64,000 nt of DNA, taken from assembly GCA_965220695.1 (NCBI GenBank), contig OZ244838.1, forward strand, positions 806,001 through 870,000. The letters are read 5' to 3'. The notes below the pieces were generated by a model that was not told the origin of the DNA, did not search any database, and saw only the letters and a program-made list of their open reading frames with translations. Positions 38,821-47,017 of this stretch are shown here, piece after piece. Position 1 is the first letter of the stretch. Each line of letters starts with the position of its first letter. A program made the translations under genes and the position numbers. Origin of the DNA: UBA9620 sp965220695. GTDB taxonomy: Bacteria > Acidobacteriota > Vicinamibacteria > Vicinamibacterales > UBA8438.

Positions 38821-40443
38821 ATGAGAGAACGCCTGACGGCCGTGGCGGCGGCGATGATGCTGGGCGGCGGGGTGGCCGCCGCTCAGGAACGGCTCGACAC
38901 CGACATGAACTGGCGCATCCGGCAGGAGGCCACGTCCAACTCGCAGATCATGGCCACGCTGCATCGGCTGACCGATGTCTACGGGCCGCGGTTGACCGGG
39001 TCGCCGAACCTCGAGGCCGCGGGACGCTGGGCGGTCGAGCAAATGGAGGCCTGGGGACTGACGAACGGAAATCTGGAGCCGTTCGACTTCGGTTACCCCG
39101 GATGGTCGAACGAACGGCTCAGCGTGCACCTCGTCGCGCCGGCGACGGACGCCCTGCTGACCGAGGCGTTGGCCTGGACCCCGGGTACGGACGGGACGGT
39201 GCGAACGGAGGTGTTCCAGCTTACGTTGCCGGAGCGGCCGACGCGCGGTGATCTGGAAGCGCATCTGGAGGGGCTGCGGGACGAGATTCAGGGCAACGTC
39301 GTGCTGGTGGGCGAACACGTGCAGGTCGGGGTCGCCATGACCGATTCGGCGCGCCGGGTGGAGGACGTCCAGCTCGCTCGCCAGTTCAACGCGCCGCCTC
39401 CGCCGGTCGCCGCGGGGCGCGGTGGGCGCGGTGGGCGCGGCGGGCGTGGCGGCGGCGGCGGGGCCGATCGCGCGGATCGTCCGTTGAGCGGCCGGGAGAT
39501 CGAGACCCGTGTCGCCGCGTTTCTGCGCGAGGCGGGCGCGGTGGCGCGGGTCAACGACGCCGGCCGCGATCACGGCCAGATTCGGGCGTTTCAGAATCGC
39601 ACGTACGATGTCGACCAGGCGGTGCCCACCGTCGTCATGCGCAACGAAGACTACGGCCGGCTCGTCCGTCTGCTCGAATTCGGGTCAGCGCCGGTCGAGT
39701 TGGAGATCGACATCGTCAATCGCACCCATCCTGACGGCCGCACCGTCTACAACGCCGTCGCCGAGCTGCGCGGCAGCGATCGGGCGGACGAGGTCATCAT
39801 GCTGGGCGGGCACCTCGATTCGTGGCACGCCGCGACCGGGGCGACCGACAACGCCGTCGGCGTGGCGGTCATGATGGAGGCGGTGCGTATCCTGACCGCG
39901 CTCGGGGTCGAGCCCCGGCGCACGATTCGCGTCGCGCTGTGGGGCGGGGAAGAGCAGGGGTTGCTGGGTTCCCGGGCGTATGTCGAGGAACATTTCGGCA
40001 CGGCGGAAGAGCCGACCCCGGAGCACGCCTCGTTCGGCGGCTACTTCAACATCGACACCGGCACCGGGCGCGTGCGAGGCGCCCAGGTGTTCGGGCCGCC
40101 GGCCGCGGGCGACATCCTGCGTGACGCCCTGGCGCCGTTCCGCGATCTGGGGGTGATGGGGGTGCGCACCACGAGCAGCCGGCGCCGGGGCGGTTCCGAC
40201 CACACGTCGTTCAACGCGGCCGGGTTGCCCGGCATCAGCATGCAGCAGGATCCGATCCAGTACGGCAGCCATACGTGGCACACGAATCTCGATACCTACG
40301 AGCGGGTGCTTGAGCAGGATGCCATCGCGGCGGCGATCACGGCCGCGGCGGCGGTCTATCACCTGGCGATGCGGGACGAGCTGCTGCCGCGGTTCGCGTT
40401 CGATGACGCGCCTCCTCCCTCGGGCGGGCCGCCGGGCCGGTAG
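38821..40443 (+). CDS. secreted M28-family metallopeptidase
   Basis: A 540-residue protein with a signal peptide (cut near VAAAQ, residue 22). The di-zinc aminopeptidase core has MLGGHLDSWHAATGATDNAVG, LWGGEEQGLLGSRAYVEEHF, GYFNIDTGTGR and GGSDHTSFNAAGLPGISMQQ. The N-terminal region carries a protease-associated-like domain interrupted by a glycine/arginine repeat (GRGGRGGRGGRGG near residue 200). It probably cleaves N-terminal residues from peptides in the periplasm. Single gene; a hairpin repeat begins at its stop codon. Confidence 0.9.
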   Translation: MRERLTAVAAAMMLGGGVAAAQERLDTDMNWRIRQEATSNSQIMATLHRLTDVYGPRLTGSPNLEAAGRWAVEQMEAWGLTNGNLEPFDFGYPGWSNERLSVHLVAPATDALLTEALAWTPGTDGTVRTEVFQLTLPERPTRGDLEAHLEGLRDEIQGNVVLVGEHVQVGVAMTDSARRVEDVQLARQFNAPPPPVAAGRGGRGGRGGRGGGGGADRADRPLSGREIETRVAAFLREAGAVARVNDAGRDHGQIRAFQNRTYDVDQAVPTVVMRNEDYGRLVRLLEFGSAPVELEIDIVNRTHPDGRTVYNAVAELRGSDRADEVIMLGGHLDSWHAATGATDNAVGVAVMMEAVRILTALGVEPRRTIRVALWGGEEQGLLGSRAYVEEHFGTAEEPTPEHASFGGYFNIDTGTGRVRGAQVFGPPAAGDILRDALAPFRDLGVMGVRTTSSRRRGGSDHTSFNAAGLPGISMQQDPIQYGSHTWHTNLDTYERVLEQDAIAAAITAAAAVYHLAMRDELLPRFAFDDAPPPSGGPPGR

Positions 40444-40592
40444 CAAGGGCCTTCAGGCCCGCGGAGCCGGCCCGGCGCACATTGCGGGGTGAACCCGGGG
40501 CCGGACCGTAGCAAGGGCCTTCAGGCCCGTAGAGCCGGCCCACCGACCCGGTCCGCGGGACCCCACGGCGCCCCTGACGGGGCCTGCTACGG
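40441..40592. repeat. tandem GGGCC-TTCA-GGCCC hairpin repeats
   Basis: Two copies of a hairpin (GGGCCTTCAGGCCC at 40447-40460 and 40515-40528), each followed by an AGCCGGCC block, then a related GCCCCTGACGGGGC hairpin near 40574. The same units recur after the SUMF1 copies at 41880-41893, 41934-41950, 43215-43228 and 43269-43285. They may end transcription of the peptidase gene and mark the duplicated SUMF1 units. Confidence 0.6.
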
Positions 40593-40692
40593 CGAACAGG
40601 AAGAGCAGGGTAGAGTGTCGCCCGAGGGTGCGGAGTCGGGAGATGTCGGCACGGTGCCGCCGACGGGCGGGGCGTCGAGGGGGTACGGGCTG

Positions 40693-41799
40693 ATGAAAAA
40701 GACGATTGCATGCTTCGAAGTCGCCGTTCTCCTGGTCTTTGTTCCGACGGTCGCGATGGGGCAGGAAAGCGAGGAAGTTCTCACGAACGCAGACATTCTC
40801 ACGCTCACGGAGGCGGGTCTGCCGGCGGCGGTGATCGTGGCCAAGATCCTGGCGACGAGAACGGCGTTCGAGACGACGGTGGAGCAGCTTGTGGCGCTGT
40901 CGGGGGCGGGGGTTGACGGAGCCGTGATCGCGGCGATGGTGGAGACAGGGTCGCGCGGAGGCCCGCGGGACGCGGCGGCGCCTTCTGGAGGGGCGCCCGC
41001 GGGCGGGGGCGACCGCGTGGCCCCGGCGCTGGATGCGGGACGGCGGGCGGCGCCCGGGGCGGGCGTGCCGGCGCGTGCGGCGGGCACGGTGTTCCGCGAC
41101 TGCGACGGGTGTCCGGAGATGGTGGTCATTCCGGCGGGGTCGTTCCAGATGGGCTGCGTGTCGGGGAGCGAGTGCGAGGACTACGCGCAGCCGGTGCATG
41201 AGGTGACGGTGGGGTCGTTCGCGCTGTCGAAGTACGAGGTAACGTTCGAGGAGTATGACCGCTTCACGTACCCGAACAAGGTGGGCGATATGGGCTGGGG
41301 CCGCGAACGGCGTCCAGTGATCTTTGTGTCGTGGGATGATGCGCAGGAGTATGTGGCGTGGCTGTCGGCGGAGACGGGCGCATCCTACCGGTTGCCGAGC
41401 GAGGCGGAGTGGGAGTATGCGGCGCGGGCGGGGACGACGACGATTTACGGCTGGGGGGATGAGTTTGGCCGCAACCGGGCCAGGTGCGGGGAGTGCGGCA
41501 ATGAGCGGGATTCAGATGGGACGGTGCCGGTCGGGTCGTTCGGCGCCAACGCCTGGGGGTTGCACGACATGTTCGGGAACGTCGAGGAATGGGTGCAGGA
41601 CTGCTGGAATAGGACGTATCGGGGTGCGCCGGCGGACGGCTCGGCGTGGGAGCGCCGTGCCTGCGGGCGTCGCGTCCTGCGCGGCGGTTCCTGGTTCAAC
41701 GGACGGTGGGTGCTCCGCGCCGCGTCCCGCTCCACCTACCCCTCCGGCAACCCAAGCGCTCAGATCGGGATTCGCGTGGCCCGGACGCTCACCCCTTGA
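40693..41799 (+). CDS. secreted SUMF1 / C-type-lectin-fold variable protein, copy A
   Basis: A 368-residue protein (ATG 40693). A signal peptide (to about residue 23, AMGQ) is followed by a helical domain seen in Acidobacteria proteins (VLTNADILTLTEAGLPAAVI) and an Ala/Gly linker. From residue ~135 comes a SUMF1 (formylglycine-generating-enzyme-like) domain: EMVVIPAGSFQMGC, YEVTFEEYDRFT, YRLPSEAEWEYAARAG, GLHDMFGNVEEWVQDC and VLRGGSW. The two active-site cysteines of true FGE are absent from the C-terminal helix (LRAASRSTYP), so oxidase activity is unlikely. The last ~35 residues match the variable region of DGR target proteins. Copies B and C share the backbone. Confidence 0.85.
   Translation: MKKTIACFEVAVLLVFVPTVAMGQESEEVLTNADILTLTEAGLPAAVIVAKILATRTAFETTVEQLVALSGAGVDGAVIAAMVETGSRGGPRDAAAPSGGAPAGGGDRVAPALDAGRRAAPGAGVPARAAGTVFRDCDGCPEMVVIPAGSFQMGCVSGSECEDYAQPVHEVTVGSFALSKYEVTFEEYDRFTYPNKVGDMGWGRERRPVIFVSWDDAQEYVAWLSAETGASYRLPSEAEWEYAARAGTTTIYGWGDEFGRNRARCGECGNERDSDGTVPVGSFGANAWGLHDMFGNVEEWVQDCWNRTYRGAPADGSAWERRACGRRVLRGGSWFNGRWVLRAASRSTYPSGNPSAQIGIRVARTLTP
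41695..41766 (+). repeat. DGR-like variable region, copy A
   Basis: Twenty-four codons after the RGGSW motif. Equal in length to the blocks in copies B and C, but matching them at only a minority of residues. The 33 nt after the block, including the stop, encode the nearly invariant GxRVARTLTP tail. Many substitutions fall at codon positions 1 and 2. Confidence 0.6.
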
Positions 41800-41965
41800 G
41801 TGTTCACCTCTTTACCTCGGGGGTCCAGGGCGGAGCCCCCCGGCCGGGTCGTGCTCGGCCCGGGGCCGGACTGTAGCAAGGGCCTTCAGGCCCGCCAAGC
41901 CGGTTCAGCGCGGGTTCCGTGCGATTCGCGGGCGCCCCTGAAGGGGCTTCCTCCGAGAATGCCCG
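41797..41965 (+). repeat. conserved 3' flank after SUMF1 copy A (IMH-like, hairpins)
   Basis: About 165 bp nearly identical to 43131-43298 after copy B. It starts at the stop codon, contains TTTACCTCGGGGG and the small hairpin GGGC-GGA-GCCC, then GGGCCTTCAGGCCC and GCCCCTGAAGGGGC. In known DGRs a GC-rich mutagenesis boundary and a hairpin lie in this place. A shorter copy follows the 3' remnant at 49238. Confidence 0.6.
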
Positions 41966-42122
41966 GTCGCGTTGTCGTTCTGGTCGTACTGGGCCGAGGC
42001 AGCAGCGAGGCAATCGGAACAGTGAATCGGTCCAGTACGGTAGAGTGTCGCCCAAGGGTGCGGAGCGGGGCGAGGCGGGCACGGTACCGTCAACGGGCTG
42101 GGCGTCGAGAGGATATGGACCG

Positions 42123-43133
42123 ATGAGAAAGACGCTGACAGGGTTCGGAGTCGCCGTTCTCCTGGTCATTGTTCCGACGGTCGCGACGGGGCAGGAAAGC
42201 GACGGAGTTCTCACGAACGCAGACATTCTCACGCTCACCGAGGCGGGGCTGCCGGCGGCGGTGATCGTGGCCAAGATCCTGGCGACGAGAACGGCGTTCG
42301 AGACGACCGTGGAGCAGCTTGTGGCGCTGTCGGGGGCGGGGGTTGACGGAGCCGTGATCGCGGCAATGGTGGAGACCGGGTCGCGCGGAGGCCCGCGGGA
42401 CGTGGCGGGTCGGCCGGCAGGCACGGTGTTCCGCGACTGTGCGGAGTGTCCGGAGATGGTGGTCATTTCGGCGGGGCGGTTCCGGATGGGCTGCGTCTCC
42501 GGGAGGGACTGTCGTGACCGTGACCAGGAGCCGGTGCACGCGGTAACGGTGGGGTCGTTTGCACTGTCGAAGTATGAGGTGACGTTCGAGGAGTACGATC
42601 GCTTCACGTACCCGAACCGGGTGCATGACGAGGGCTGGGGCCGCGGGCGGCGTCCAGTGATCCATGTGTCGTGGGATGATGCGCAGGAATATGTAGCGTG
42701 GCTGTCGGCGGAGACGGGTGCATCCTACCGGTTGCCGAGCGAGGCGGAGTGGGAGTACGCGGCGCGGGCGGGGACGGCGACGGCATATAGCTGGGGAAAC
42801 GAGATTGGCGACAACCGGGCGAATTGCGGTGGCTGCGGCGGTCAGCGGGTGGGGACGGTGCCGGTAGGGTCGTTTGGCGCCAACGCCTGGGGGTTGCACG
42901 ACATGCACGGCAACGTCGCGGAATGGGCGCAGGACTGCTTGAAGGGGAGATATCAGAGTGCGCCGGCGGACGGCTCGGCCCGGGACGGCAGCGACTGCAA
43001 TGGTCGCGTCCTGCGCGGTGGTTCCTGGGTCGGTCCTCCGGGTTTCCTCCGCGCCCCGAGCCGCATGCTGGGTTCCGCCGGCGACCGCAACCTCTTCGTC
43101 GGGTTCCGTGTGGCCCGGACGCTCACCCCTTGA
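42123..43133 (+). CDS. secreted SUMF1 / C-type-lectin-fold variable protein, copy B
   Basis: A 336-residue paralogue of copy A (ATG 42123, after a conserved upstream block shared with copy C). Same signal peptide, helical domain and SUMF1 motifs (HVSWDDAQEYVAWLS, AWGLHDMHGNVAEWAQDC, VLRGGSW) but the Ala/Gly linker is about 35 residues shorter. No FGE cysteines in the C-terminal helix. The 24-codon block after RGGSW differs strongly from A and C while the GFRVARTLTP end is conserved. With copy A it forms a tandem duplication of about 1.35 kb that includes the 3' hairpins. Confidence 0.85.
   Translation: MRKTLTGFGVAVLLVIVPTVATGQESDGVLTNADILTLTEAGLPAAVIVAKILATRTAFETTVEQLVALSGAGVDGAVIAAMVETGSRGGPRDVAGRPAGTVFRDCAECPEMVVISAGRFRMGCVSGRDCRDRDQEPVHAVTVGSFALSKYEVTFEEYDRFTYPNRVHDEGWGRGRRPVIHVSWDDAQEYVAWLSAETGASYRLPSEAEWEYAARAGTATAYSWGNEIGDNRANCGGCGGQRVGTVPVGSFGANAWGLHDMHGNVAEWAQDCLKGRYQSAPADGSARDGSDCNGRVLRGGSWVGPPGFLRAPSRMLGSAGDRNLFVGFRVARTLTP
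43029..43100 (+). repeat. DGR-like variable region, copy B
   Basis: Twenty-four codons between RGGSW and GFRVARTLTP; first residues VGPPGFLRAPSR. Same length and frame as the blocks in A and C, strongly diverged from both, whereas flanking sequence is nearly identical. Confidence 0.6.
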
Positions 43134-43376
43134 GTGTTCACCTCTTTACCTCGGGGGTCCCGGGGCGGAGCCCCCCGGCCGGGTCGTGCTCAGCCCGGGG
43201 CCGGACGGTAGCAAGGGCCTTCACGCCCGCCGAGCCGGTCCAGCGCCGGTTCCGTGCTATTCGCGGGCGCCCCTGAAGGGGCTTCCTCCGAGAATTCGGG
43301 GAGGGGCGGCCCCAACGCCCGCATGGTGTTGGCGGTCTCCAGAAACTGACGTTTTCTGCACTGCTGTCGACGGGGT

Positions 43377-44204
43377 TCATTGACGACGACGGGGTGAGTC
43401 GTTGCCATCTGGCGAGTCGTTGCGGCGCGGACGTCGTCGTTTGCGCTGCTGCTGGGTGAGTTCGGCCTCGCGCCGGCGATAGCTGCGGCCTTCGACGACA
43501 AGGATCTCGACGTGATGGGTCAGGCGGTCGATCAGAGCGACGGCGCAGGAGGCGTTTGGGAACACGGTGTCCCAATGCTTGAAGGGCAGATTGGTGGTGA
43601 TGAGCAGGGAGCGGTGCTCGTAACGGCGGCTGACGAGCTGGAAGAGCAGGTCGGCGGCCCGTGCGTCGTAGGCGAGAAATCCTACTTCGTCGACCACGAG
43701 TAGTGATGGCCGGGTGTAGTGTCGGAGGCGTCGTTCGAGGGCTCGGGCCGTCTCCTGTCCGTTGAGGTTGAGCAGGAGGTCGGCGGCGGTGGTGAAGAGG
43801 GCGGAGTGTCCGGCGAGGATGGCCTGGTGTGCGATGTTCTTGGCGAGCATGGTCTTGCCGAGGCCCTGGGCTCCGACGAGGATGACGTTCTCGCCGCGGG
43901 TGAGGAAATCGAGGGTGAGGATGCGTTCGAGGGCCGGTCGGTCGAAGGCGGTGGGCCAGTCCCAGTCCCAGTCGGCGAGGGGCTTGAAGCGTCCCAGTCG
44001 GGCGCAGGTGAGTCGGCGCTCGACGCTGCGGCGCTGTCGGTCTTCGAGTTCGGCGGCGACGAGGTGTTCGAGCAGCACGGTCGTGCTCCAGCGTTTGCGG
44101 GTGGCTGTGGCGACGAGGTCGTTGAGGTCGTCGGCGGTGCGATTGAATCCGAGTCGTCGGAGGTCAGTCGCCAGCGTCGTCGGGGGTGTGTTGTCCGAGG
44201 GCAT
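43377..44204 (-). CDS. istB: IS21-family transposition helper ATPase IstB
   Basis: A 275-residue AAA+ ATPase. Walker A is LVGAQGLGKTMLAKNIAH near residue 110, Walker B is LLVVDEVGFLAYD near 170, and LLITTNLPFKHWDTVFPN is the IstB sensor region. It assembles on target DNA and recruits IstA. The first 41 nt of istB overlap the end of istA, the usual IS21 layout. Somewhat longer than typical IstB because of a basic, Arg-rich C-terminal tail. Confidence 0.95.
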   Translation of the reverse strand: MPSDNTPPTTLATDLRRLGFNRTADDLNDLVATATRKRWSTTVLLEHLVAAELEDRQRRSVERRLTCARLGRFKPLADWDWDWPTAFDRPALERILTLDFLTRGENVILVGAQGLGKTMLAKNIAHQAILAGHSALFTTAADLLLNLNGQETARALERRLRHYTRPSLLVVDEVGFLAYDARAADLLFQLVSRRYEHRSLLITTNLPFKHWDTVFPNASCAVALIDRLTHHVEILVVEGRSYRRREAELTQQQRKRRRPRRNDSPDGNDSPRRRQ

Positions 44205-45666
44205 CGTAGGTCTCCAGGTCGTGGGGCTGGACGTCGAGGTCTCGCAGTCCCGGGCGGTCGGGCAAGGTAAGCCGGAGCGGGGGTTTGAGTCCGCGCTGTC
44301 GCCGGCGCGTTTCGAGGATGTGGGTGATGGAGCCGGCGCCGAGGGCGTCTCGTTGGAGGGCGTCGTCGACGGCGGCGGCGAGTTCCTGCGGCCCGTAGTC
44401 GTCGAGCAGCGCGAGCAGCCTGGTGGCGTGGGGTCGTAGCGCCTCCCCGCGCTCTGCGAGCCGTTCGAAGAGGGCGGCGGTGGCGGGGACGGCGGCGCGG
44501 AGGCGGTCGCGGGTGGTGTGGACGTTGGCCTGACGGGTGGCGGCGAGCAGGCCTTCCAGGTGCGCGGGGTCCTCGACGGTCTGTCCGGTGTCGTAGGTGC
44601 GGCGATGGCGGGCGAGCTCGGTCTGCTGGTCGAGGATGCGGACGCGGGTGTCGCTGGCGAGCAGGGTCAGGGGCTTGCGGACGCGGGTGTGGGGGATGGA
44701 GTAGAGATTGCGGTCGAAGCGGACGTAGGGGGTTTTGCCGGAGCGGACGACGCGCACGAGGTCGGTCTCGAAGGGATGGGCGGGGAGCGGCAGCAGCCGG
44801 GGCTGCTCGTCGGCCCAGACCTCGGCAACGGTGCGGTCGGGTTGCTCGGGGTGGCGGCGTTGGTGGGCGATGTCGTCTCGCCAGCGTCGGAACTGGGCGT
44901 TGAGGTCGTCGAGGTCGCGGAAGGGCCGAGCGGCGAAGAAGGCGTGCCGTAGGTATTGGATCTGCCGTTCGATTTTCCCCTTCTCATTTCCGCGTCCCGG
45001 TGTGCAGGGTCGGGGGGCGAAGTGGTAGTGGCCGGCGAGCTCGAGCAGGCGGGGATGGAACTGGACGGCGGTACCGCGGCGGTCGAGCACAGCGCTGCGG
45101 AGGTTGTCGTAGACGAGCGTGCGGGCGATGCCGCCCAGGGCCTCGAAGGCCTCGACGTGTCCGCGGAGGAAACTCTCAAGGGTCTGGTCGAGGGTGAAGA
45201 GGGCGGCGATGGCGCGCGAGTAGCCGAGGACCATGACGAATCCGGAGACGGCGCGTGTGCCGTGTCCGATGCGGACCTTGCCGAAGGAGCCCCAGTCCAC
45301 TTGACCTTGCTCGCCCACCAGGGTGACGACGCGGCGGTAGACGGTGCGGGTGGACTCGGGCCGCAGGCGCCGCACGAGGCGGCGGACCTGGATGACCGAG
45401 CCCGGGTAGCCGCGCTGGCGGACCATCTCGTGGATGCGGGTGGCGCGCAGCCGGGGGTACTGGGCCAGGGTGTCGCGAATGAACGGCAGGTAGGGGTCGA
45501 GGGCGGTAGGCCGACACACGCCGCCCCGGACGCTTCCCGACGCGTGCTCGACCGCGGCGCGGACCGTCTCACGGTGGAGGCCGAGTTGAGCGGCGATGGT
45601 CCCGAGCTTCCAGTGCTCGCTGTAGTACAGGCGCCGGATCTCGGCGCGCTGCGCGGGCGTGATCAT
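44164..45666 (-). CDS. istA: IS21-family transposase IstA
   Basis: A 500-residue DDE transposase. An N-terminal helix-turn-helix (GTIAAQLGLHRETVRAAVEH) is followed by the rve catalytic core with Asp in GQVDWGSFG, Asp in LVYDNL and Glu in KGKIERQIQYLR. The C-terminal beta-barrel Mu-type domain follows. It cuts and joins the IS ends. Full length and intact, so the element may be active. Confidence 0.95.
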   Translation of the reverse strand: MITPAQRAEIRRLYYSEHWKLGTIAAQLGLHRETVRAAVEHASGSVRGGVCRPTALDPYLPFIRDTLAQYPRLRATRIHEMVRQRGYPGSVIQVRRLVRRLRPESTRTVYRRVVTLVGEQGQVDWGSFGKVRIGHGTRAVSGFVMVLGYSRAIAALFTLDQTLESFLRGHVEAFEALGGIARTLVYDNLRSAVLDRRGTAVQFHPRLLELAGHYHFAPRPCTPGRGNEKGKIERQIQYLRHAFFAARPFRDLDDLNAQFRRWRDDIAHQRRHPEQPDRTVAEVWADEQPRLLPLPAHPFETDLVRVVRSGKTPYVRFDRNLYSIPHTRVRKPLTLLASDTRVRILDQQTELARHRRTYDTGQTVEDPAHLEGLLAATRQANVHTTRDRLRAAVPATAALFERLAERGEALRPHATRLLALLDDYGPQELAAAVDDALQRDALGAGSITHILETRRRQRGLKPPLRLTLPDRPGLRDLDVQPHDLETYDALGQHTPDDAGD

Positions 45667-46042
45667 CGTTCCTCCTTCCCCGCACGACGCGAGGCTCCCG
45701 CATCGGGGTCAGCCACCGGCTCGATCGGCCGCAGACCACGCATCGCGTGGCCGCGGGAACCGGGGCGGCGTCAGGGACGGGGAGTCTGTCCGATGGCGGG
45801 GGTGCGGGGGAAGTGTGATCCGTCACGCGGCGGCGGGCGCGGTAGGCGCGCTGCCGGTCGCGGTGGTCGAGACGTCCTTCCAGACTGCGCTGATGACGAG
45901 CGTTGGCGGCTCGAACGCACCGGCGACGACCGGCCGTCCGGCACGACGACGTGCAGTAGGCATGGCCACGGTCACACGCCGCGCAGACGGCGAAAAGACG
46001 GCTGCACTGGCGACAGGTTCTCTGGCGGAGGGGCTGGTCCAC
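45569..46042 (-). CDS. IS21-associated zinc-ribbon accessory ORF
   Basis: A 157-residue protein starting at GTG 46042 and overlapping istA by 98 nt. The N-terminus has CRQCSRLFAVCAACDRGHAY followed by CTSSCR, a cysteine-rich ribbon. The basic SLEGRLDHRDRQRAYRARRR segment then matches proteins I recall upstream of istA in other IS21-family elements. It likely binds DNA or modulates transposition. The C-terminal ~60 residues, past VTDHTS, may not be conserved. Confidence 0.65.
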   Translation of the reverse strand: MDQPLRQRTCRQCSRLFAVCAACDRGHAYCTSSCRTAGRRRCVRAANARHQRSLEGRLDHRDRQRAYRARRRVTDHTSPAPPPSDRLPVPDAAPVPAATRCVVCGRSSRWLTPMREPRVVRGRRNDDHARAARRDPAPVLQRALEARDHRRSTRPPP

Positions 46043-46425
46043 GGCGTCGGAGCGCGCAGGGCGATCTCCGACTGGACAACGAGCCTGATCCGTGGCACAA
46101 CAGCGGGGATCGGCTCGGTCTGTCGGAGCTCGGGGCGGTCACGAGGGTCCGGTGGGCATACCGGGCCCTCACCCCACGTCTGAGTCCGCTCCCTACGCTA
46201 TCCGAACGCCGTGCCGACCGCCAGCGCCGGGGCCGTGGACGCCGCCGCTCCCGTGGACGCACAGAGCGCGCCCACCGGAGCTTGGAAAACCGCGTGGGCG
46301 CGGTTTCCCACAGCGCCCACCGCCAGCATCTTCATCTTCCTCAAGATCCACACGACAAGACCGGTGCCCGAGCCAAGCGCACCGACGAGTGTCGAGAATT
46401 TGTCACTATCTCGCGATCGTTGACA
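46043..46425. other. right non-coding end of the IS21 element
   Basis: About 380 bp between the accessory ORF and the right terminal repeat. It is longer than usual for IS21 ends. Short frames on both strands exist (for example 46211-46423 plus) but none looks like a protein I can support. Confidence 0.4.
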
Positions 46426-46706
46426 CATGGCGTTGCTACGGGGATTCATCGGCCCACGCGGCGGAATCCCCGGGCGTCGCGGGCGGTCCGTGGCGCCGGA
46501 CGGTAGCAAGGGAACCCGCCGCGCGACGCCTTTTCCCGGCTCTATCCCGACGAAACCGCCGCCCGTGTGCGCGATGCGCCGCGCTTGGTCCGCCGCCGCC
46601 GGTCGCGACGCCGGCGTCGGAGCCTGTCCAGGAAGCACCGGTTCGCCACCCGCGACGGCGCGCTCCGGCGACCCGGTCCCCCCACATCGATCTCTACGAC
46701 ATCCAG

Positions 46707-46765
46707 CAGCCCGTGGTGAAAAGTCGTCGCTGCATTCGACCGGCACCGCATGCGGGCTGTCAGGG
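46707..46765 (+). repeat. partial MITE-like repeat (end copy)
   Basis: Begins CAGCCCGTGGTGAAAAGTCG and continues through a TGCATTCGACCGG block that matches the right end of the 48140-48299 element in inverted form. It lies about 250 bp upstream of SUMF1 copy C, in a gene-free interval 46431-47017. Confidence 0.6.
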
Positions 46766-47017
46766 GTTCGATTCGCACGCCCCAGCGAAGCGCTGCACGT
46801 CATCGTGTGCGCCGCAGATGGACGAGGACGTTCGAGAGTCGACCACAGTAGCGACACCATGCGAACAGTGCCCGGTCGCGTTGTCGCGCTGGTCGTGCCG
46901 GGCCGTGGAGGCCGTAACGGAATCGGAAGAGTGCGGTAGAGTGTCGCCCGAGGGTGCGGAGCGGGGTGAGGCGGGCGTGGTACCGTCGACGGGCGGGGCG
47001 TCGAGGGGGACGGACCG

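Larger units (their letters stand above)
43327..46425 (-). mobile_element. complete IS21-family insertion sequence with 5-bp target duplication
   Basis: A 3,099-bp element with imperfect terminal inverted repeats. The left end begins TGTTGGCGGTCTCCAGAAAC; the right end, read inward, begins TGTCAACGATCGCGAGATAG, and the two match at most positions over about 30 bp. It is flanked by the exact 5-bp duplication CATGG (43322-43326 and 46426-46430). It carries istA, istB and a small zinc-ribbon accessory ORF, all on the minus strand, and has split the interval between SUMF1 copies B and C. The clean target duplication points to a recent insertion. Confidence 0.9.

Noticed and set aside
46211..46423. 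70-codon ORF inside the right end of the IS21 element
   Set aside because: Translation is low-complexity (Ala/Pro/Thr) and runs into the terminal repeat; no support as a passenger gene.
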